From Kutzneria buriramensis (GTDB taxonomy: Bacteria; Actinomycetota; Actinomycetes; Mycobacteriales; Pseudonocardiaceae): DNA of 64,000 nucleotides. The position numbers and the translations under genes were made by a program. This document shows, in pieces, positions 24,756-32,981 of the stretch (position 1 is the first letter of the stretch; every line of letters begins with the position of its first letter). A model generated the notes under the pieces. That model was not told the origin of the DNA. It ran no database searches and saw nothing but the letters and a program-made list of their open reading frames with translations. The stretch spans positions 1 to 64,000 of the forward strand of contig NZ_QUNO01000012.1 of the NCBI RefSeq assembly GCF_003387475.1, given 5' to 3'.

Positions 24756-26582
24756 TCACTTCACATCGGCGTCGGCGACGACGAACAGTTCGGAGTGCGG
24801 CTTGGCATTGCCGAAGTCGCCGTGCGGCCAGGACTTCCGGTTGAAGTTGATGCCGACCTGGCCCGTGTACTCGTCACGGAACGAGCTGTCCACGGTCAGC
24901 CTGCCGTCCGGTCCGAGGTCCACCATGTTGACCTTGTGGTCGCCGTCGATGCCGGACCGCGCCACGAAGTAGTCCGACACCGCGACCCGGTCCGGGTTGT
25001 CGGTCTCGTGGTAGTAGCCGTCCGCGCCGATCTGGAAGTTGTCGTACGCGCCCCAGTGCGGCCCCTGCCCCGGCGTGCCGGGGTTGATCGCCGCCGCGCC
25101 GGCCAGCGTCGGGCAGTCGGCGCCGCCGCCGTTCTGCGCCTTGGCCACGGTGTCGATGTCGCACGTGTAGCCGGCGCCGTCGGCCAGCAGCTTGCGAATG
25201 TCCAATGTGTACACACCGCCGACGGTGCCCGGGTCGTCGGCCGACAGCGCGCCCTTCGGCCGGCCGATCACCGCGTGGTACAGGTAGTGGTCGTCCGGGC
25301 TGACCTGCACCCAACCGCCGTTGGTGCCGCCGCCGTTGGCCTCGGTCGCGTTGGGATTGAAGGCCTTCGTGGCGGTGCCGTCGTCGAACACCTCACGCCA
25401 GTGCGGCTGCGCCGCGGTGATGTCCGGCGTGTAGAAGATCGCGCCGCCCTGCATGGTCTGCGCGAACGCGCCCTTGTGCTGCGGCAGGTTCGTGACGGTG
25501 TTCTCCATCGCCGCCCGGCTCTCCGCGTGCAGCGGGTCGGCGGGATTGGCCCGCGGACCGTCCGGCAGATAGCTGACCGCGCGCAGCCTGGGGTTGTTGC
25601 GGTCGGAGATGTCCCAGGTGCGGATGGTCGGCCGCCGCAGGTACGGGGACGGCTGCTTGACCGGGTCCAGGATGATGTTGCGCGGCTCGGCGTAGTCGCT
25701 GGTGATCATCGTGTTCAGGTCCTCGCGGGCCTGGATGCCGTGCGGGTTGGCGCAGGTCGGGCTGCCCAGCTGCGGCAGGTTGTCGCACAGCTTGGGGTCG
25801 TCGCCCTGCGGGGTGGCCGCCGGGGACTGCGACAGCACCTTGCCGCTCTGGTCGAAGTGGATCACCTCGCCCGGGCTGCCGGCGAAGCCGTTGCCGATCA
25901 CCGAGGAGCCGTCGCCGTACACGTACGGGCCGGGCACCACCGGACCGCCCATGTAGGTGCCGTACGCGGTTCCGTCCTTGAGCGTCCAGTACGCGTCCGG
26001 CACCGAGCCGCCGAGCGTCTGACTGGGCAGGCTGATGCCCTTGAGCTTGAGCTGCGGCAGCTGGCTGACGTCGAACGCGTACGTGGCGGCGGCGAACAGC
26101 GCGCCGGCGTAGATGGTGTCGCCCTTGTGCCACACGTACTGCATGTGGTGCGGCTCGTTCTCCACCAGCGGGCCGACGGTGGCGGTGTTGACCACCTTGC
26201 CGTAGTCCGGCGAGCCCTTGGTGGCGTCGATGACGGCCAGGAAGTCCGGGCCCGGCAAGGCGTTACGCACCTTGGTCAGGCCGCCGCCGAGCGTGCCGGG
26301 CAGGTTCTTGATGTCCGGCACCACGGTGTCGGCGATGTTCTCGTCGCCGGCCCAGACCAGCAGCCATTCCTTGCGGCTGCTGGACTTCGCGACGTACTGC
26401 GGCACGAGGTGGTTGGTGACGGAATAGTCCTTGCCGTCCGTGCCGGTGACGTGCTCGGTGGTCACCTGCACGTCGGCGTAGGCGGACGTGCCCGCGGCCG
26501 GGAAGAACGTGGCGGCGACGGCGACCGTCGCGGCGGCCACCGCCACCCTCGTCCTTCGCCGGCCAGGCGAAATGACAGACAT
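24756..26582 (-). CDS. Secreted methanethiol oxidase / SELENBP1-like beta-propeller
   Basis: A 608-residue exported protein. The signal peptide (basic PGRRRTRV, hydrophobic VAVAAATVAVAATFF, cleavage after SAYA) precedes a long repeat-rich beta structure. Segments match the selenium-binding-protein / methanethiol oxidase family: PHHMQYVWHKGDTIYAGAL, CANPHGIQAREDLNTMITSDYAEP, and GGWVQVSPDDHYLYHAV. Studied bacterial members are periplasmic copper enzymes that convert methanethiol to formaldehyde, hydrogen sulfide and hydrogen peroxide. His-rich motifs that could bind metal are present. The ATG at 26582 has GGGAGC upstream. First of six same-strand genes including a sulfur permease. Confidence 0.72.
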   Translation of the reverse strand: MSVISPGRRRTRVAVAAATVAVAATFFPAAGTSAYADVQVTTEHVTGTDGKDYSVTNHLVPQYVAKSSSRKEWLLVWAGDENIADTVVPDIKNLPGTLGGGLTKVRNALPGPDFLAVIDATKGSPDYGKVVNTATVGPLVENEPHHMQYVWHKGDTIYAGALFAAATYAFDVSQLPQLKLKGISLPSQTLGGSVPDAYWTLKDGTAYGTYMGGPVVPGPYVYGDGSSVIGNGFAGSPGEVIHFDQSGKVLSQSPAATPQGDDPKLCDNLPQLGSPTCANPHGIQAREDLNTMITSDYAEPRNIILDPVKQPSPYLRRPTIRTWDISDRNNPRLRAVSYLPDGPRANPADPLHAESRAAMENTVTNLPQHKGAFAQTMQGGAIFYTPDITAAQPHWREVFDDGTATKAFNPNATEANGGGTNGGWVQVSPDDHYLYHAVIGRPKGALSADDPGTVGGVYTLDIRKLLADGAGYTCDIDTVAKAQNGGGADCPTLAGAAAINPGTPGQGPHWGAYDNFQIGADGYYHETDNPDRVAVSDYFVARSGIDGDHKVNMVDLGPDGRLTVDSSFRDEYTGQVGINFNRKSWPHGDFGNAKPHSELFVVADADVK

Positions 26583-26936
26583 GTGTGCTCCCGATTCGTG
26601 AAAGGGGAAAATGCGCGCGGCTGACCGACCGAACGCCGGACTCGGTGTTCGGGCAAGCGCTTTCAACGGCGTCCGACTATGTCGGAGGCCGATGAATGTG
26701 AGATGGCCTCAGCGGCCGAGACAGAGGTCGCTCGCCTGCCGTTGCAGGTCGACATGCCGGCGAATGGTCAGGGAGACCCCGCGCATCATGCCCAAGATGA
26801 TGGTGCTTTCGGAGTAACTTGTCAATCAGTTCCCCAAGAGCGGGAAATACCCCGATTGGGTGAGAACTATTGACGTGTCGGTGACCGACAAAAAGGCCGC
26901 CGGTGAAACCGGCGGCCTTTTTGTTAATGACGCGGG
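26583..26936. other. Non-coding stretch upstream of the methanethiol-oxidase-like gene
   Basis: About 350 bases without a supported gene. It must contain the promoter of the minus-strand gene starting at 26582 and it contains the hairpin at 26890-26922. Short open readings on both strands here lack ribosome sites and coding pattern. I see no RNA gene or clear operator. Confidence 0.5.
26890..26922. terminator. Bidirectional rho-independent terminator
   Basis: A perfect 15-base-pair hairpin, AAAAAGGCCGCCGGT / ACCGGCGGCCTTTTT, with a three-base loop GAA. It has A-runs on one side and T-runs on the other, so it can stop transcription from both directions. It lies 15 bases after the doxX stop on the minus strand, which it most likely terminates. 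Confidence 0.9.
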
Positions 26937-27305
26937 TCAGCCGAGGAAACGGCCGGCCGCGACGAACGCGGCCAGTAGCAGCAGAATCACGTTGGCGGGC
27001 AACGGTTTCCGCTCGTTCCGGGTGAGGTGCACTCGGATCGCCCCGACCTGCACGACGACCAGCCCGACGGCCGCGATCGGCGTGAGGATCGGCGCGATGC
27101 CGGTCAGCTCCGGCAGGACGAGCCCGAGTGCGCCGAGCAGTTCCACCGCGCCCACCGCCTTCACGCCGGCGTCCGAGGTGTCCTTCATCCAGTCGTAGTT
27201 GCCGGACGCCACCAGTTGCTCGCGCGGCCGCGCCACTTTCAGGCCGCCGGCGGCGAGGTAGACCAATGCCAGCAGAGCCTGCACCACCCACAGCGCGATG
27301 TTCAC
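26937..27305 (-). CDS. DoxX-family membrane protein
   Basis: About 122 residues with four predicted membrane helices (starting ALWVVQALLALVYLAAGGLKV, then AVELLGALGLVLPEL, LTPIAAVGLVVVQVGAI, ANVILLLLAAFVAAGRFL). This is the DoxX-like layout, a family linked to quinone-coupled sulfur oxidation and to redox homeostasis in actinobacteria. GTG at 27305 was preferred over TTG at 27317 because GGGGA sits six bases upstream. It is divergent from an HxlR regulator with a 106-base gap, a common DoxX arrangement, so control by that regulator is likely. Confidence 0.8.
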   Translation of the reverse strand: MNIALWVVQALLALVYLAAGGLKVARPREQLVASGNYDWMKDTSDAGVKAVGAVELLGALGLVLPELTGIAPILTPIAAVGLVVVQVGAIRVHLTRNERKPLPANVILLLLAAFVAAGRFLG

Positions 27306-27411
27306 GGGATTCCCCAATCCTTACCTCTTGTGCGTAGCCTCATGGTCTGTCCGTGATGCGGGCGCCACAAAAGGCACATCGGTGTATGTGTCCAGGATGG
27401 GAGGTGCGGCT

Positions 27412-27783
27412 GTGACGCAGTTCACGCGCAATGGGAACTGTCCGCCGCGGATCAAGGACGGTGGCGCCGTCCGCGAGGTGCTGGACCGCATCGGCGACAA
27501 GTGGAGCTTGCTGGTGGTCGGCGCGCTGCGGGAGGGCCCGCTGCGCTTCGGCGAGCTGGAGAAGACCATCGAGGGCATTTCGCAGCGCATGCTCACGCTG
27601 ACGTTGAAGCATCTCGTCGAGGACGGTCTGGTCAGCCGCACCGCGTACGCCGAGGTGCCGCCGCGCGTGGAATACGAGGTGACCGAGCTGGGCACAACGT
27701 TGGTGCCGCTGGTGATCGCGCTCGCCGAGTGGGCGATGGCCAACCGGGACCAGATCAACGCCAACCGCAGCAGCTACAGGTAG
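27412..27783 (+). CDS. HxlR-family transcriptional regulator
   Basis: A 123-residue winged-helix regulator of the HxlR type: DRIGDKWSLLVVGALREGPLRFGELEKTI is the family signature (the DKW-x-x-x-I/V-x-x-x-L segment) and ISQRMLTLTLKHLVEDGLVSR is the recognition helix and wing. HxlR proteins typically respond to reactive electrophiles or redox stress. GTG start has GGGAGG eight bases upstream. Divergent from doxX, its likely target; its last ten bases overlap the convergent MarR gene. One Cys (NGNCPPR) near the N-terminus could be a redox sensor. Confidence 0.88.
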   Translation: MTQFTRNGNCPPRIKDGGAVREVLDRIGDKWSLLVVGALREGPLRFGELEKTIEGISQRMLTLTLKHLVEDGLVSRTAYAEVPPRVEYEVTELGTTLVPLVIALAEWAMANRDQINANRSSYR

Positions 27784-28229
27784 CGCTGGATCCGCTCCCG
27801 CAGGGGCTTGTGCCGCAACGCTTCCGTAGCGGCGATGACCACTTCGGACAGTGGATACGGCAACTCGGCGTCCAGCTCCCGACCGGCCGCCTCCGCCGCG
27901 TCCCAGGCGAGCTTCAATCGGGGCATCAGGGCCATCGACTTCGGCGTGAGGTCCACGATCCGTTGCCGTGCATCGGTTCCCGGCGACAGTGACACCAGGC
28001 CCTGCCGCTCCATCTGGGCGACCGTCTGGCTTGCCGCCGAATGGGTGACTTCGACCGCCGCGGCCAGATCGCGGATCGAGCTCGGGCCGAGCGTCGCCAA
28101 CGTTCGTAGGAACGGCGCGTAGCGCGGCCGGAATCCGGTCAGTCCCAGCTCTTCCTCCACTGCGGCCACGTCGCTGTCCAGCAGTTCGATCAGGTGGCGA
28201 AGTCGTGTGCCCAGTCCCGGTCCCGTCAC
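27774..28229 (-). CDS. MarR-family transcriptional regulator
   Basis: A 151-residue MarR-type winged-helix protein: ATLGPSSIRDLAAAVEVTHSAASQTVAQMERQGLVSLSPGTDARQRIVDLTPKS contains helix, recognition helix and the Asp-Arg wing that contacts the minor groove. Dimerisation helices lie at each end. GTG start at 28229. It is divergent from the peptidase gene, with the operator-like repeats at 28240-28266 between them, so it probably represses both itself and the peptidase. Confidence 0.87.
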   Translation of the reverse strand: MTGPGLGTRLRHLIELLDSDVAAVEEELGLTGFRPRYAPFLRTLATLGPSSIRDLAAAVEVTHSAASQTVAQMERQGLVSLSPGTDARQRIVDLTPKSMALMPRLKLAWDAAEAAGRELDAELPYPLSEVVIAATEALRHKPLRERIQRYL

Positions 28230-28239
28230 GTCGTCAATA

Positions 28240-28266
28240 TAACAGTGCTAATGTAACAGTGCTGTT
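28240..28266. promoter_or_regulatory. Tandem MarR operator between marR and the peptidase gene
   Basis: TAACAGTGCT is repeated at 28240-28249 and 28254-28263, and the second copy forms the palindrome AACAG-TG-CTGTT (28255-28266). The A/T-rich patch stands out from the GC-rich surroundings. It lies 11 bases upstream of the MarR start and 22 bases before the peptidase start, the usual place for a MarR dimer to block both promoters. Confidence 0.6.
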
Positions 28267-28287
28267 GTAATCGAGCGAGGGGGACCC

Positions 28288-29298
28288 ATGCGCGACCGCT
28301 ACCCGGAGATCGAGCCCTACGACCACGGCCTGCTCGAAGTGGGCGACGGCAATCTCGTCTACTGGGAGACCTGCGGAAACCCGGCCGGCAAGCCGGTGCT
28401 GTCCGTGCACGGCGGCCCCGGTAGCGGCTGCAGCACCAACTCCCGCCGCTACTTCGACCCGGACCGCTACCGGATCGTGCTGTTCGACCAGCGCAACTGC
28501 GGCCGCAGCCTGCCCAATGCGGCGGACCCGGCGGTCGACCTCTCGGCCAACACCACCGACCACCTGATCGCCGACATGGAGCTGCTCCGCGAGCACCTCG
28601 GCATCGACCGCTGGATGCTGTTCGGCGGCTCCTGGGGCTGCGTGCTCAGCCTCGTGTACGCGGAGCGGCACCCGGACCGGGTGACCGAGCTGGTGCAGAT
28701 GGGCCTGGCCACCGGCCGGCGTGACGACGTCGAGCTGCTCACCCGCGGTCTCGGAGGCATCTTCCCGCAAGCGTTTGCCCGCTACGTCGACCTGCTGCCG
28801 GAGTCCGAGCGCGACAACATCCCCGCCGGCTACTACAAGCTGCTCAACGATCCCGACGCACAAGTCCGAGACCGGGCCATGCGCGCCTGGTGCGACTGGG
28901 AGGACGCGATGCTCCCGTACGCGCCGGCGAAGGCCATGTACGAGGAGGACGCCGACCGCGCCTACGCCTTCACCCGGCTGGTCACGCACTACTGGAGCCA
29001 GGACCACTTCATCGACCCGGACGAGGTCCTGGCCAACGCCGGCAAGCTCGCCGACATCCCGACCGTCCTCGTGCAGGGGGTGCTCGACCTGGGCAACCTC
29101 GTCGGCACGCCGTGGCTGCTGGCCCAGGCCCTGCCGCACGCCGAGCTGATCATGGTGCCCGGCGAGGGGCACAGCCTCGCCGCGCCCGGCATGCGACACG
29201 CCCTGGTCACGGCCACCGACAACTTCGCGGAAAAAACTTCTGGCAGGGTGTCGATCGAGCCGACCGCCGCTCGACGCGTAGGTGAGAAGGCACCCTGA
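28288..29298 (+). CDS. pip: Prolyl iminopeptidase (family S33)
   Basis: A 336-residue cytosolic alpha/beta hydrolase that removes N-terminal proline. Signature segments: VHGGPGSGC (41-48, oxyanion region), FDQRNCGRS (66-74), and FGGSWGC with the nucleophile Ser115. Asp in VQGVLDLGN and His in PGEGHS complete the triad. Family members usually have GRYD where this one has GVLD. GGGGG precedes the ATG. About 15 residues at the C-terminus (EKTSGRVSIEPTAARR) look unconserved. Likely controlled by the divergent MarR. Confidence 0.9.
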   Translation: MRDRYPEIEPYDHGLLEVGDGNLVYWETCGNPAGKPVLSVHGGPGSGCSTNSRRYFDPDRYRIVLFDQRNCGRSLPNAADPAVDLSANTTDHLIADMELLREHLGIDRWMLFGGSWGCVLSLVYAERHPDRVTELVQMGLATGRRDDVELLTRGLGGIFPQAFARYVDLLPESERDNIPAGYYKLLNDPDAQVRDRAMRAWCDWEDAMLPYAPAKAMYEEDADRAYAFTRLVTHYWSQDHFIDPDEVLANAGKLADIPTVLVQGVLDLGNLVGTPWLLAQALPHAELIMVPGEGHSLAAPGMRHALVTATDNFAEKTSGRVSIEPTAARRVGEKAP

Positions 29299-29315
29299 TC
29301 TTTGAGGAGACTGCG

Positions 29316-29747
29316 ATGCGGTTCATGGTGATCGTCAAGGCCAGCGAGGCGAGCGAGGCCGGCGTGCTGCCCACGCCCGAGGAGTTCGAGACCATGGGCG
29401 CGTTCAACGAGCAGCTGGTCGACGCCGGCGTGCTGTTGGCCGCCGACGGCCTCACGGCCAGCAGCCACGGCGCCCGGATCTACTTCGACGGCGACCAGAA
29501 GACCGTGGTCGACGGGCCGTTCACCGAGTCCAAGGAGCTGATCGCCGGCTACTGGCTGGTGGAGATGAAGTCGCTCGAGGAGTGCGTCGAGTGGTTCAAG
29601 CGCTGCCCCAACCCGGCGCGCGGTGTGCAGACGAACATCGAGATCCGGCGGGTCTTCGAGGCCGAGGACTTCGGCGAGAACTTCACGCCGGAGCGGCAGG
29701 CCGCCGTGGAGGAGCTGCGGGCCCGGGCCGCGGCCCAGCACAACTGA
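29316..29747 (+). CDS. DGPF / YCII-like protein paired with an ECF sigma factor
   Basis: A 143-residue small alpha/beta protein with the YCII-type ferredoxin-like fold and the hallmark DGPFTESKELIAGYWLVE (about 69-86). Such DGPF proteins are almost always encoded next to ECF42-group sigma factors, as here, and are required with or for them though their chemistry is unclear. GAGGAGA lies before the ATG. The gap to the following sigma gene is 40 bases. Confidence 0.88.
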   Translation: MRFMVIVKASEASEAGVLPTPEEFETMGAFNEQLVDAGVLLAADGLTASSHGARIYFDGDQKTVVDGPFTESKELIAGYWLVEMKSLEECVEWFKRCPNPARGVQTNIEIRRVFEAEDFGENFTPERQAAVEELRARAAAQHN

Positions 29748-29787
29748 CCTGGTTGCGTCGATCCGCGCGGTGGGGTAGACGGGGGCG

Positions 29788-31050
29788 GTGGCCACCGACA
29801 CCCACCGCGCGATCGACGCCGTCTGGCGGATCGAGTCGCCCCGGCTGATCGCCGGCCTGACCAGGCTCGTCCGCGACGTCGGCACGGCCGAGGAGCTGGC
29901 GCAGGACGCGCTGGTCGCGGCGCTGGAGCAGTGGCCGACCGAGGGCGTGCCGCGCAATCCCGGCGCGTGGCTGATGACCACGGCCAAGCGGCGGGCGATC
30001 GACCAGATCCGGCGCAACGAGACGTACAAGCGCAAGGTCGAGGAGGTCGGCCGCGACCTGGAGGAGTCGACGCCGGACATCGGCACGATGGTCGCCGAGG
30101 ACGACGGCATCGGCGACGACCTGCTGCGGCTGGTGTTCGTGTCCTGTCACCCGGTGCTGTCCACTGAGGCCCGGGTCGCGCTGACGCTGCGGCTGCTCGG
30201 CGGCCTGACCACCGACGAGATCGCTCGGGCCTACCTGGTGCCGGAATCGACCGTGGCGCAACGCATCGTGCGGGCGAAGAAGACGCTGACCAAGGCCAAG
30301 GTGCCGTTCGAGGTGCCGCAGGGCGAGGAGTTGCAGGCGCGCCTGTCGTCGGTGCTCGAGGTCGTGTACCTCGTGTTCAACGAGGGGTACTCGGCGACCG
30401 CCGGCGACGACTGGATGCGGCCGGCGCTGTGCGAGGACGCGATGCGCCTGGGCCGGATCCTGGCGCGGCTGGCCCGGCGCGAGCCCGAGGTGCACGGCCT
30501 GGTGGCCCTGATGGAGATCCAGGCGTCCCGGGCGGCGGCCCGCACCGGGCCCGGCGGCGAGCCGATCCTGCTGGCCGACCAGAACCGGGGCCGCTGGGAC
30601 CAGCTGCTGATCCGCCGCGGCCTGGCGGCGCTCGAGACCGCCGAGGGTCTGATCGACGGCAAGCCCGGTCCGTACGTGCTGCAGGCCGCGATCGCCGCCT
30701 GCCACGCGCGGGCCCGGCGGTTCGAGGACACGGACTGGGAGCGCATTGCCTGGCTGTACGAGCTGCTGGCCGAGGCGACGCCGTCGCCGGTGGTGGAGCT
30801 CAACCGGGCGGTGGCGCTGTCCATGGCGTTCGGGCCGGAGACCGCGTTGACGCTGCTGGACCAGCTGATGGAGGTCCCGTCGATGAAGAACTACCACCTG
30901 CTGCCCAGCGTGCGCGGGGACTTCCTGCGCAAGCTGGGGCGGCTGCCGGAGGCGAGGGCGGAGTTCGAACGGGCGGCGTCGCTGACCCGGAACGAGCGGG
31001 AGCGGACGCTGCTGCTGGACCGCGCCGCCGAGTGCGGCGACACGGCTTGA
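29788..31050 (+). CDS. ECF42-type RNA polymerase sigma factor with C-terminal TPR-like extension
   Basis: A 420-residue ECF sigma factor. Region 2 (about 10-80: LVRDVGTAEELAQDALVAALEQWP, WLMTTAKRRAIDQIRR) and region 4 (about 125-175: RVALTLRLLGGLTTDEIARAYLVPESTVAQRIVRAKKTL) are clear. The remaining 240 residues are helical repeats (LEVVYLVFNEGYSATAGDD, ELNRAVALSMAFGPE) that distinguish the ECF42 group and are needed for activity in studied cases. Its partner DGPF gene is directly upstream. GTG start. The TGA stop at 31048-31050 lies inside the dispersed hairpin element. Confidence 0.9.
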   Translation: MATDTHRAIDAVWRIESPRLIAGLTRLVRDVGTAEELAQDALVAALEQWPTEGVPRNPGAWLMTTAKRRAIDQIRRNETYKRKVEEVGRDLEESTPDIGTMVAEDDGIGDDLLRLVFVSCHPVLSTEARVALTLRLLGGLTTDEIARAYLVPESTVAQRIVRAKKTLTKAKVPFEVPQGEELQARLSSVLEVVYLVFNEGYSATAGDDWMRPALCEDAMRLGRILARLARREPEVHGLVALMEIQASRAAARTGPGGEPILLADQNRGRWDQLLIRRGLAALETAEGLIDGKPGPYVLQAAIAACHARARRFEDTDWERIAWLYELLAEATPSPVVELNRAVALSMAFGPETALTLLDQLMEVPSMKNYHLLPSVRGDFLRKLGRLPEARAEFERAASLTRNERERTLLLDRAAECGDTA

Positions 31051-31109
31051 TGCAGGGAAGGACGCCTTACCCTCGCTGAATGCGGGTAAGGCGTCCTTCC
31101 CTGCATCAA
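31047..31109. repeat. Dispersed hairpin element acting as a shared terminator
   Basis: A perfect palindrome of 26-base arms (31047-31072 and 31084-31109) around an 11-base loop. Arms begin TTGATGCAGGGAAGGACGCC and end GCGTCCTTCCCTGCATCAA. It fills the whole gap between two convergent sigma-factor genes, and its outer TGA triplets serve as the stop codons of both. A second full copy is at 51546-51602 and a half copy at 95-110. Without a T-tract it is not a textbook terminator, but its strength and position suggest that role. Confidence 0.85.
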
Positions 31110-32005
31110 CGGCAAGCCAACTCCTTCGGCAGGCCCAGGTCGTCGAACATCCGGGCGTCGAAGGTGTGGATCTCGGTCACCAGGCCGCCGTCCATCCGGA
31201 ACACGTCCAGCTTGAACGGCCGGAAGCCGACCTCGCCGGGCCGGCGCAGGTAGCTGGCGGCGGCCGGGGTCCGGTTGACGGAGGTCGGCAGCAGCCGCCA
31301 CTCGCCCATCCCGGACGGGCCGAAGGCGATGTCGAACAGGGGCCGCAAAGCCCGCACGCCGAGGAAGGTCTGCGGCGACGGCGGCATCGAGACGCGGATG
31401 TCGTCGCGCACCAGCCGCACGAAGTGATCCACGTCGGCGTGCTCGTGAGCCTCGATCATCCCGGCCAGCAGCGCCTGCTCGTCACCGCTGGGCTTGGCGG
31501 GCGTCCACTGTGTGCTGCGCAGCGTCGCCCGCGCCCGCTGCAAGGCGCTGTTGGCGGCGACCACGGTCAGGTCGAGCAGCCGCGCGGTGTCGGCGGCCGG
31601 CCATTCGAGCACGTCACGCATGATGAGCACCGCTCGCTGTCGCGGCGGCAGCAGTTGGATCGCGGCCAGGAAGGCCAGTTCGATCGTCTCGCGGCCGACC
31701 AGGACCTCGTCCGGCGACAGCTCGTCCAGCAACGTGTCGGGGTACGGCTGTAGGTACGGCGCCCGGCGCTTGCGGCTGCGGATGACGTCCAGGCAGGCGT
31801 TGGTGGCGATCTTGTACAGCCACGCCCGCAGGGCGTCGTCCCGCACCTCGGCGCGGGCCCGCCAGGCCCGCAGGAACGTCTCCTGCACCAGGTCGTCGGC
31901 GTCCTCGAAGGAACCGAGCAGCCGGTAGCAGTGCACGTGGAGTTCGCGGCGGTGCCGCGCCGTCAGCTCGGTGAAGGTGCTCTCATCCACTGCCACAGCA
32001 TCCAT
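31106..32005 (-). CDS. SigG-like ECF sigma factor with SnoaL-like C-terminal domain
   Basis: A 299-residue sigma factor. Region 2 is visible in ARHRRELHVHCYRLLGSFEDADDLVQETFLRAWRAR (about 15-50) and region 4 in QLLPPRQRAVLIMRDVLEWPAADTARLLDLTVVAANSALQRARATL (about 117-165). Residues 175-295 form a SnoaL/NTF2-like domain (ADVDHFVRLVRDDIRVSMPPSPQTFLG). The architecture matches the group that includes Mycobacterium tuberculosis SigG; no anti-sigma factor gene is adjacent, as is usual when the C-terminal domain provides control. The stop codon lies at the edge of the hairpin element. Confidence 0.87.
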   Translation of the reverse strand: MDAVAVDESTFTELTARHRRELHVHCYRLLGSFEDADDLVQETFLRAWRARAEVRDDALRAWLYKIATNACLDVIRSRKRRAPYLQPYPDTLLDELSPDEVLVGRETIELAFLAAIQLLPPRQRAVLIMRDVLEWPAADTARLLDLTVVAANSALQRARATLRSTQWTPAKPSGDEQALLAGMIEAHEHADVDHFVRLVRDDIRVSMPPSPQTFLGVRALRPLFDIAFGPSGMGEWRLLPTSVNRTPAAASYLRRPGEVGFRPFKLDVFRMDGGLVTEIHTFDARMFDDLGLPKELACR

Positions 32006-32035
32006 GCCCGGTGTAACGACCGCCGGGACCGGAAC

Positions 32036-32929
32036 TCATCGGTCCCACTCCCAGTCGATGCGGTACGCCCCGGCCGGCTCGTCCAGCCACACCGCCCGCA
32101 CCGTGTGCTGGCTGTCCACCGACAGTTCCACCGATGAGTCGGGGCCGTCCTCGGTCGGTTCCGAGGTCGCCCGGAAGTAGCGCGGAACCGCTTCCGGATG
32201 AAAGGTGACCTCGAGTACGTACTGTCGGATCGGGGCGGCGAATCGCCGTTCACACATCACCGACCTGTTACCGCCGGGTACGAATTCCAGGCCGTATTCG
32301 ACAACGGTTCGCTCACCCTTGCGCAGGTTCTGCTCGAACCATAGTTCGGCAGCCATCACGTGCGAGGTGTGATCGACGCCGACCCGTCCCAGCCGCACCC
32401 CGGCCACCGGCACCACCGTCGGCAGCTGGGCGCAGCCGGTGTCGTCGCGGTACACGGTGACCATGTGCTTGGCCTTCTCGGTGACGGCCTCGAGCACGGC
32501 GATGACCCGGCAGTAGGTCTCCGCGCCGGTCGCGTCCATCTCGTAGCGCTCGTGGTAGCTGAGCACCCGCCGCTGGTCCGCCGGCGACGTGACCTGGGCG
32601 ATCACCTGGTCGACGGCGTGGCCGAAATGCCCCCAGAGCTCGCCGAACGGCACCAGCCGGGCCGCCTTGCCGCGGCCCCGGCGCACCCGGTCGCCCAGCA
32701 GCTCACGCAGCGACCCCGCCTCGACGCCCAGGATCTCCTCCAGCGCGGACAGCGCCGCCAGCGACTCCGGGCGCTCGGGTCTGCTCCGGCCTCTCGACCA
32801 GTAGCTGAGCGTGGCGGTGCTCAGCGCGAATCCCCGCTCAGCGAGCCGATGGACGATGCGGTCCAGGGTCAGTCCGCTGGCGGTGATCGCACCGTGCAGG
32901 GCGGGTGCGAAGTCGCGGCGTTGCGTCAT
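32036..32929 (-). CDS. XRE-type helix-turn-helix regulator with large effector domain
   Basis: A 297-residue protein. Residues 5-80 are an XRE-like helix-turn-helix (LTLDRIVHRLAERGFALSTATLSYWSRGRSRPERPESLAALSALEEILGV). The remaining 200 residues form a mixed alpha/beta domain of unknown kind (HMVTVYRDDTGCAQLPTVVPVAGVRLGRVGVD, RQYVLEVTFHPEAVP). No metabolic gene is attached on the same strand; it is divergent from the sedolisin protease at 33074, which could be its target. Similar regulators are frequent in Pseudonocardiales with no assigned function. Confidence 0.72.
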   Translation of the reverse strand: MTQRRDFAPALHGAITASGLTLDRIVHRLAERGFALSTATLSYWSRGRSRPERPESLAALSALEEILGVEAGSLRELLGDRVRRGRGKAARLVPFGELWGHFGHAVDQVIAQVTSPADQRRVLSYHERYEMDATGAETYCRVIAVLEAVTEKAKHMVTVYRDDTGCAQLPTVVPVAGVRLGRVGVDHTSHVMAAELWFEQNLRKGERTVVEYGLEFVPGGNRSVMCERRFAAPIRQYVLEVTFHPEAVPRYFRATSEPTEDGPDSSVELSVDSQHTVRAVWLDEPAGAYRIDWEWDR

Positions 32930-32981
32930 CGCGCCCGATTATCGCCGATGAATTCGACGGATACCACCCTTCTTAGGACCC

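Noticed and set aside
26611-26873. Short plus-strand readings upstream of doxX
   Set aside because: No ribosome sites, poor codon bias, and overlap with the likely promoter of the minus-strand gene.
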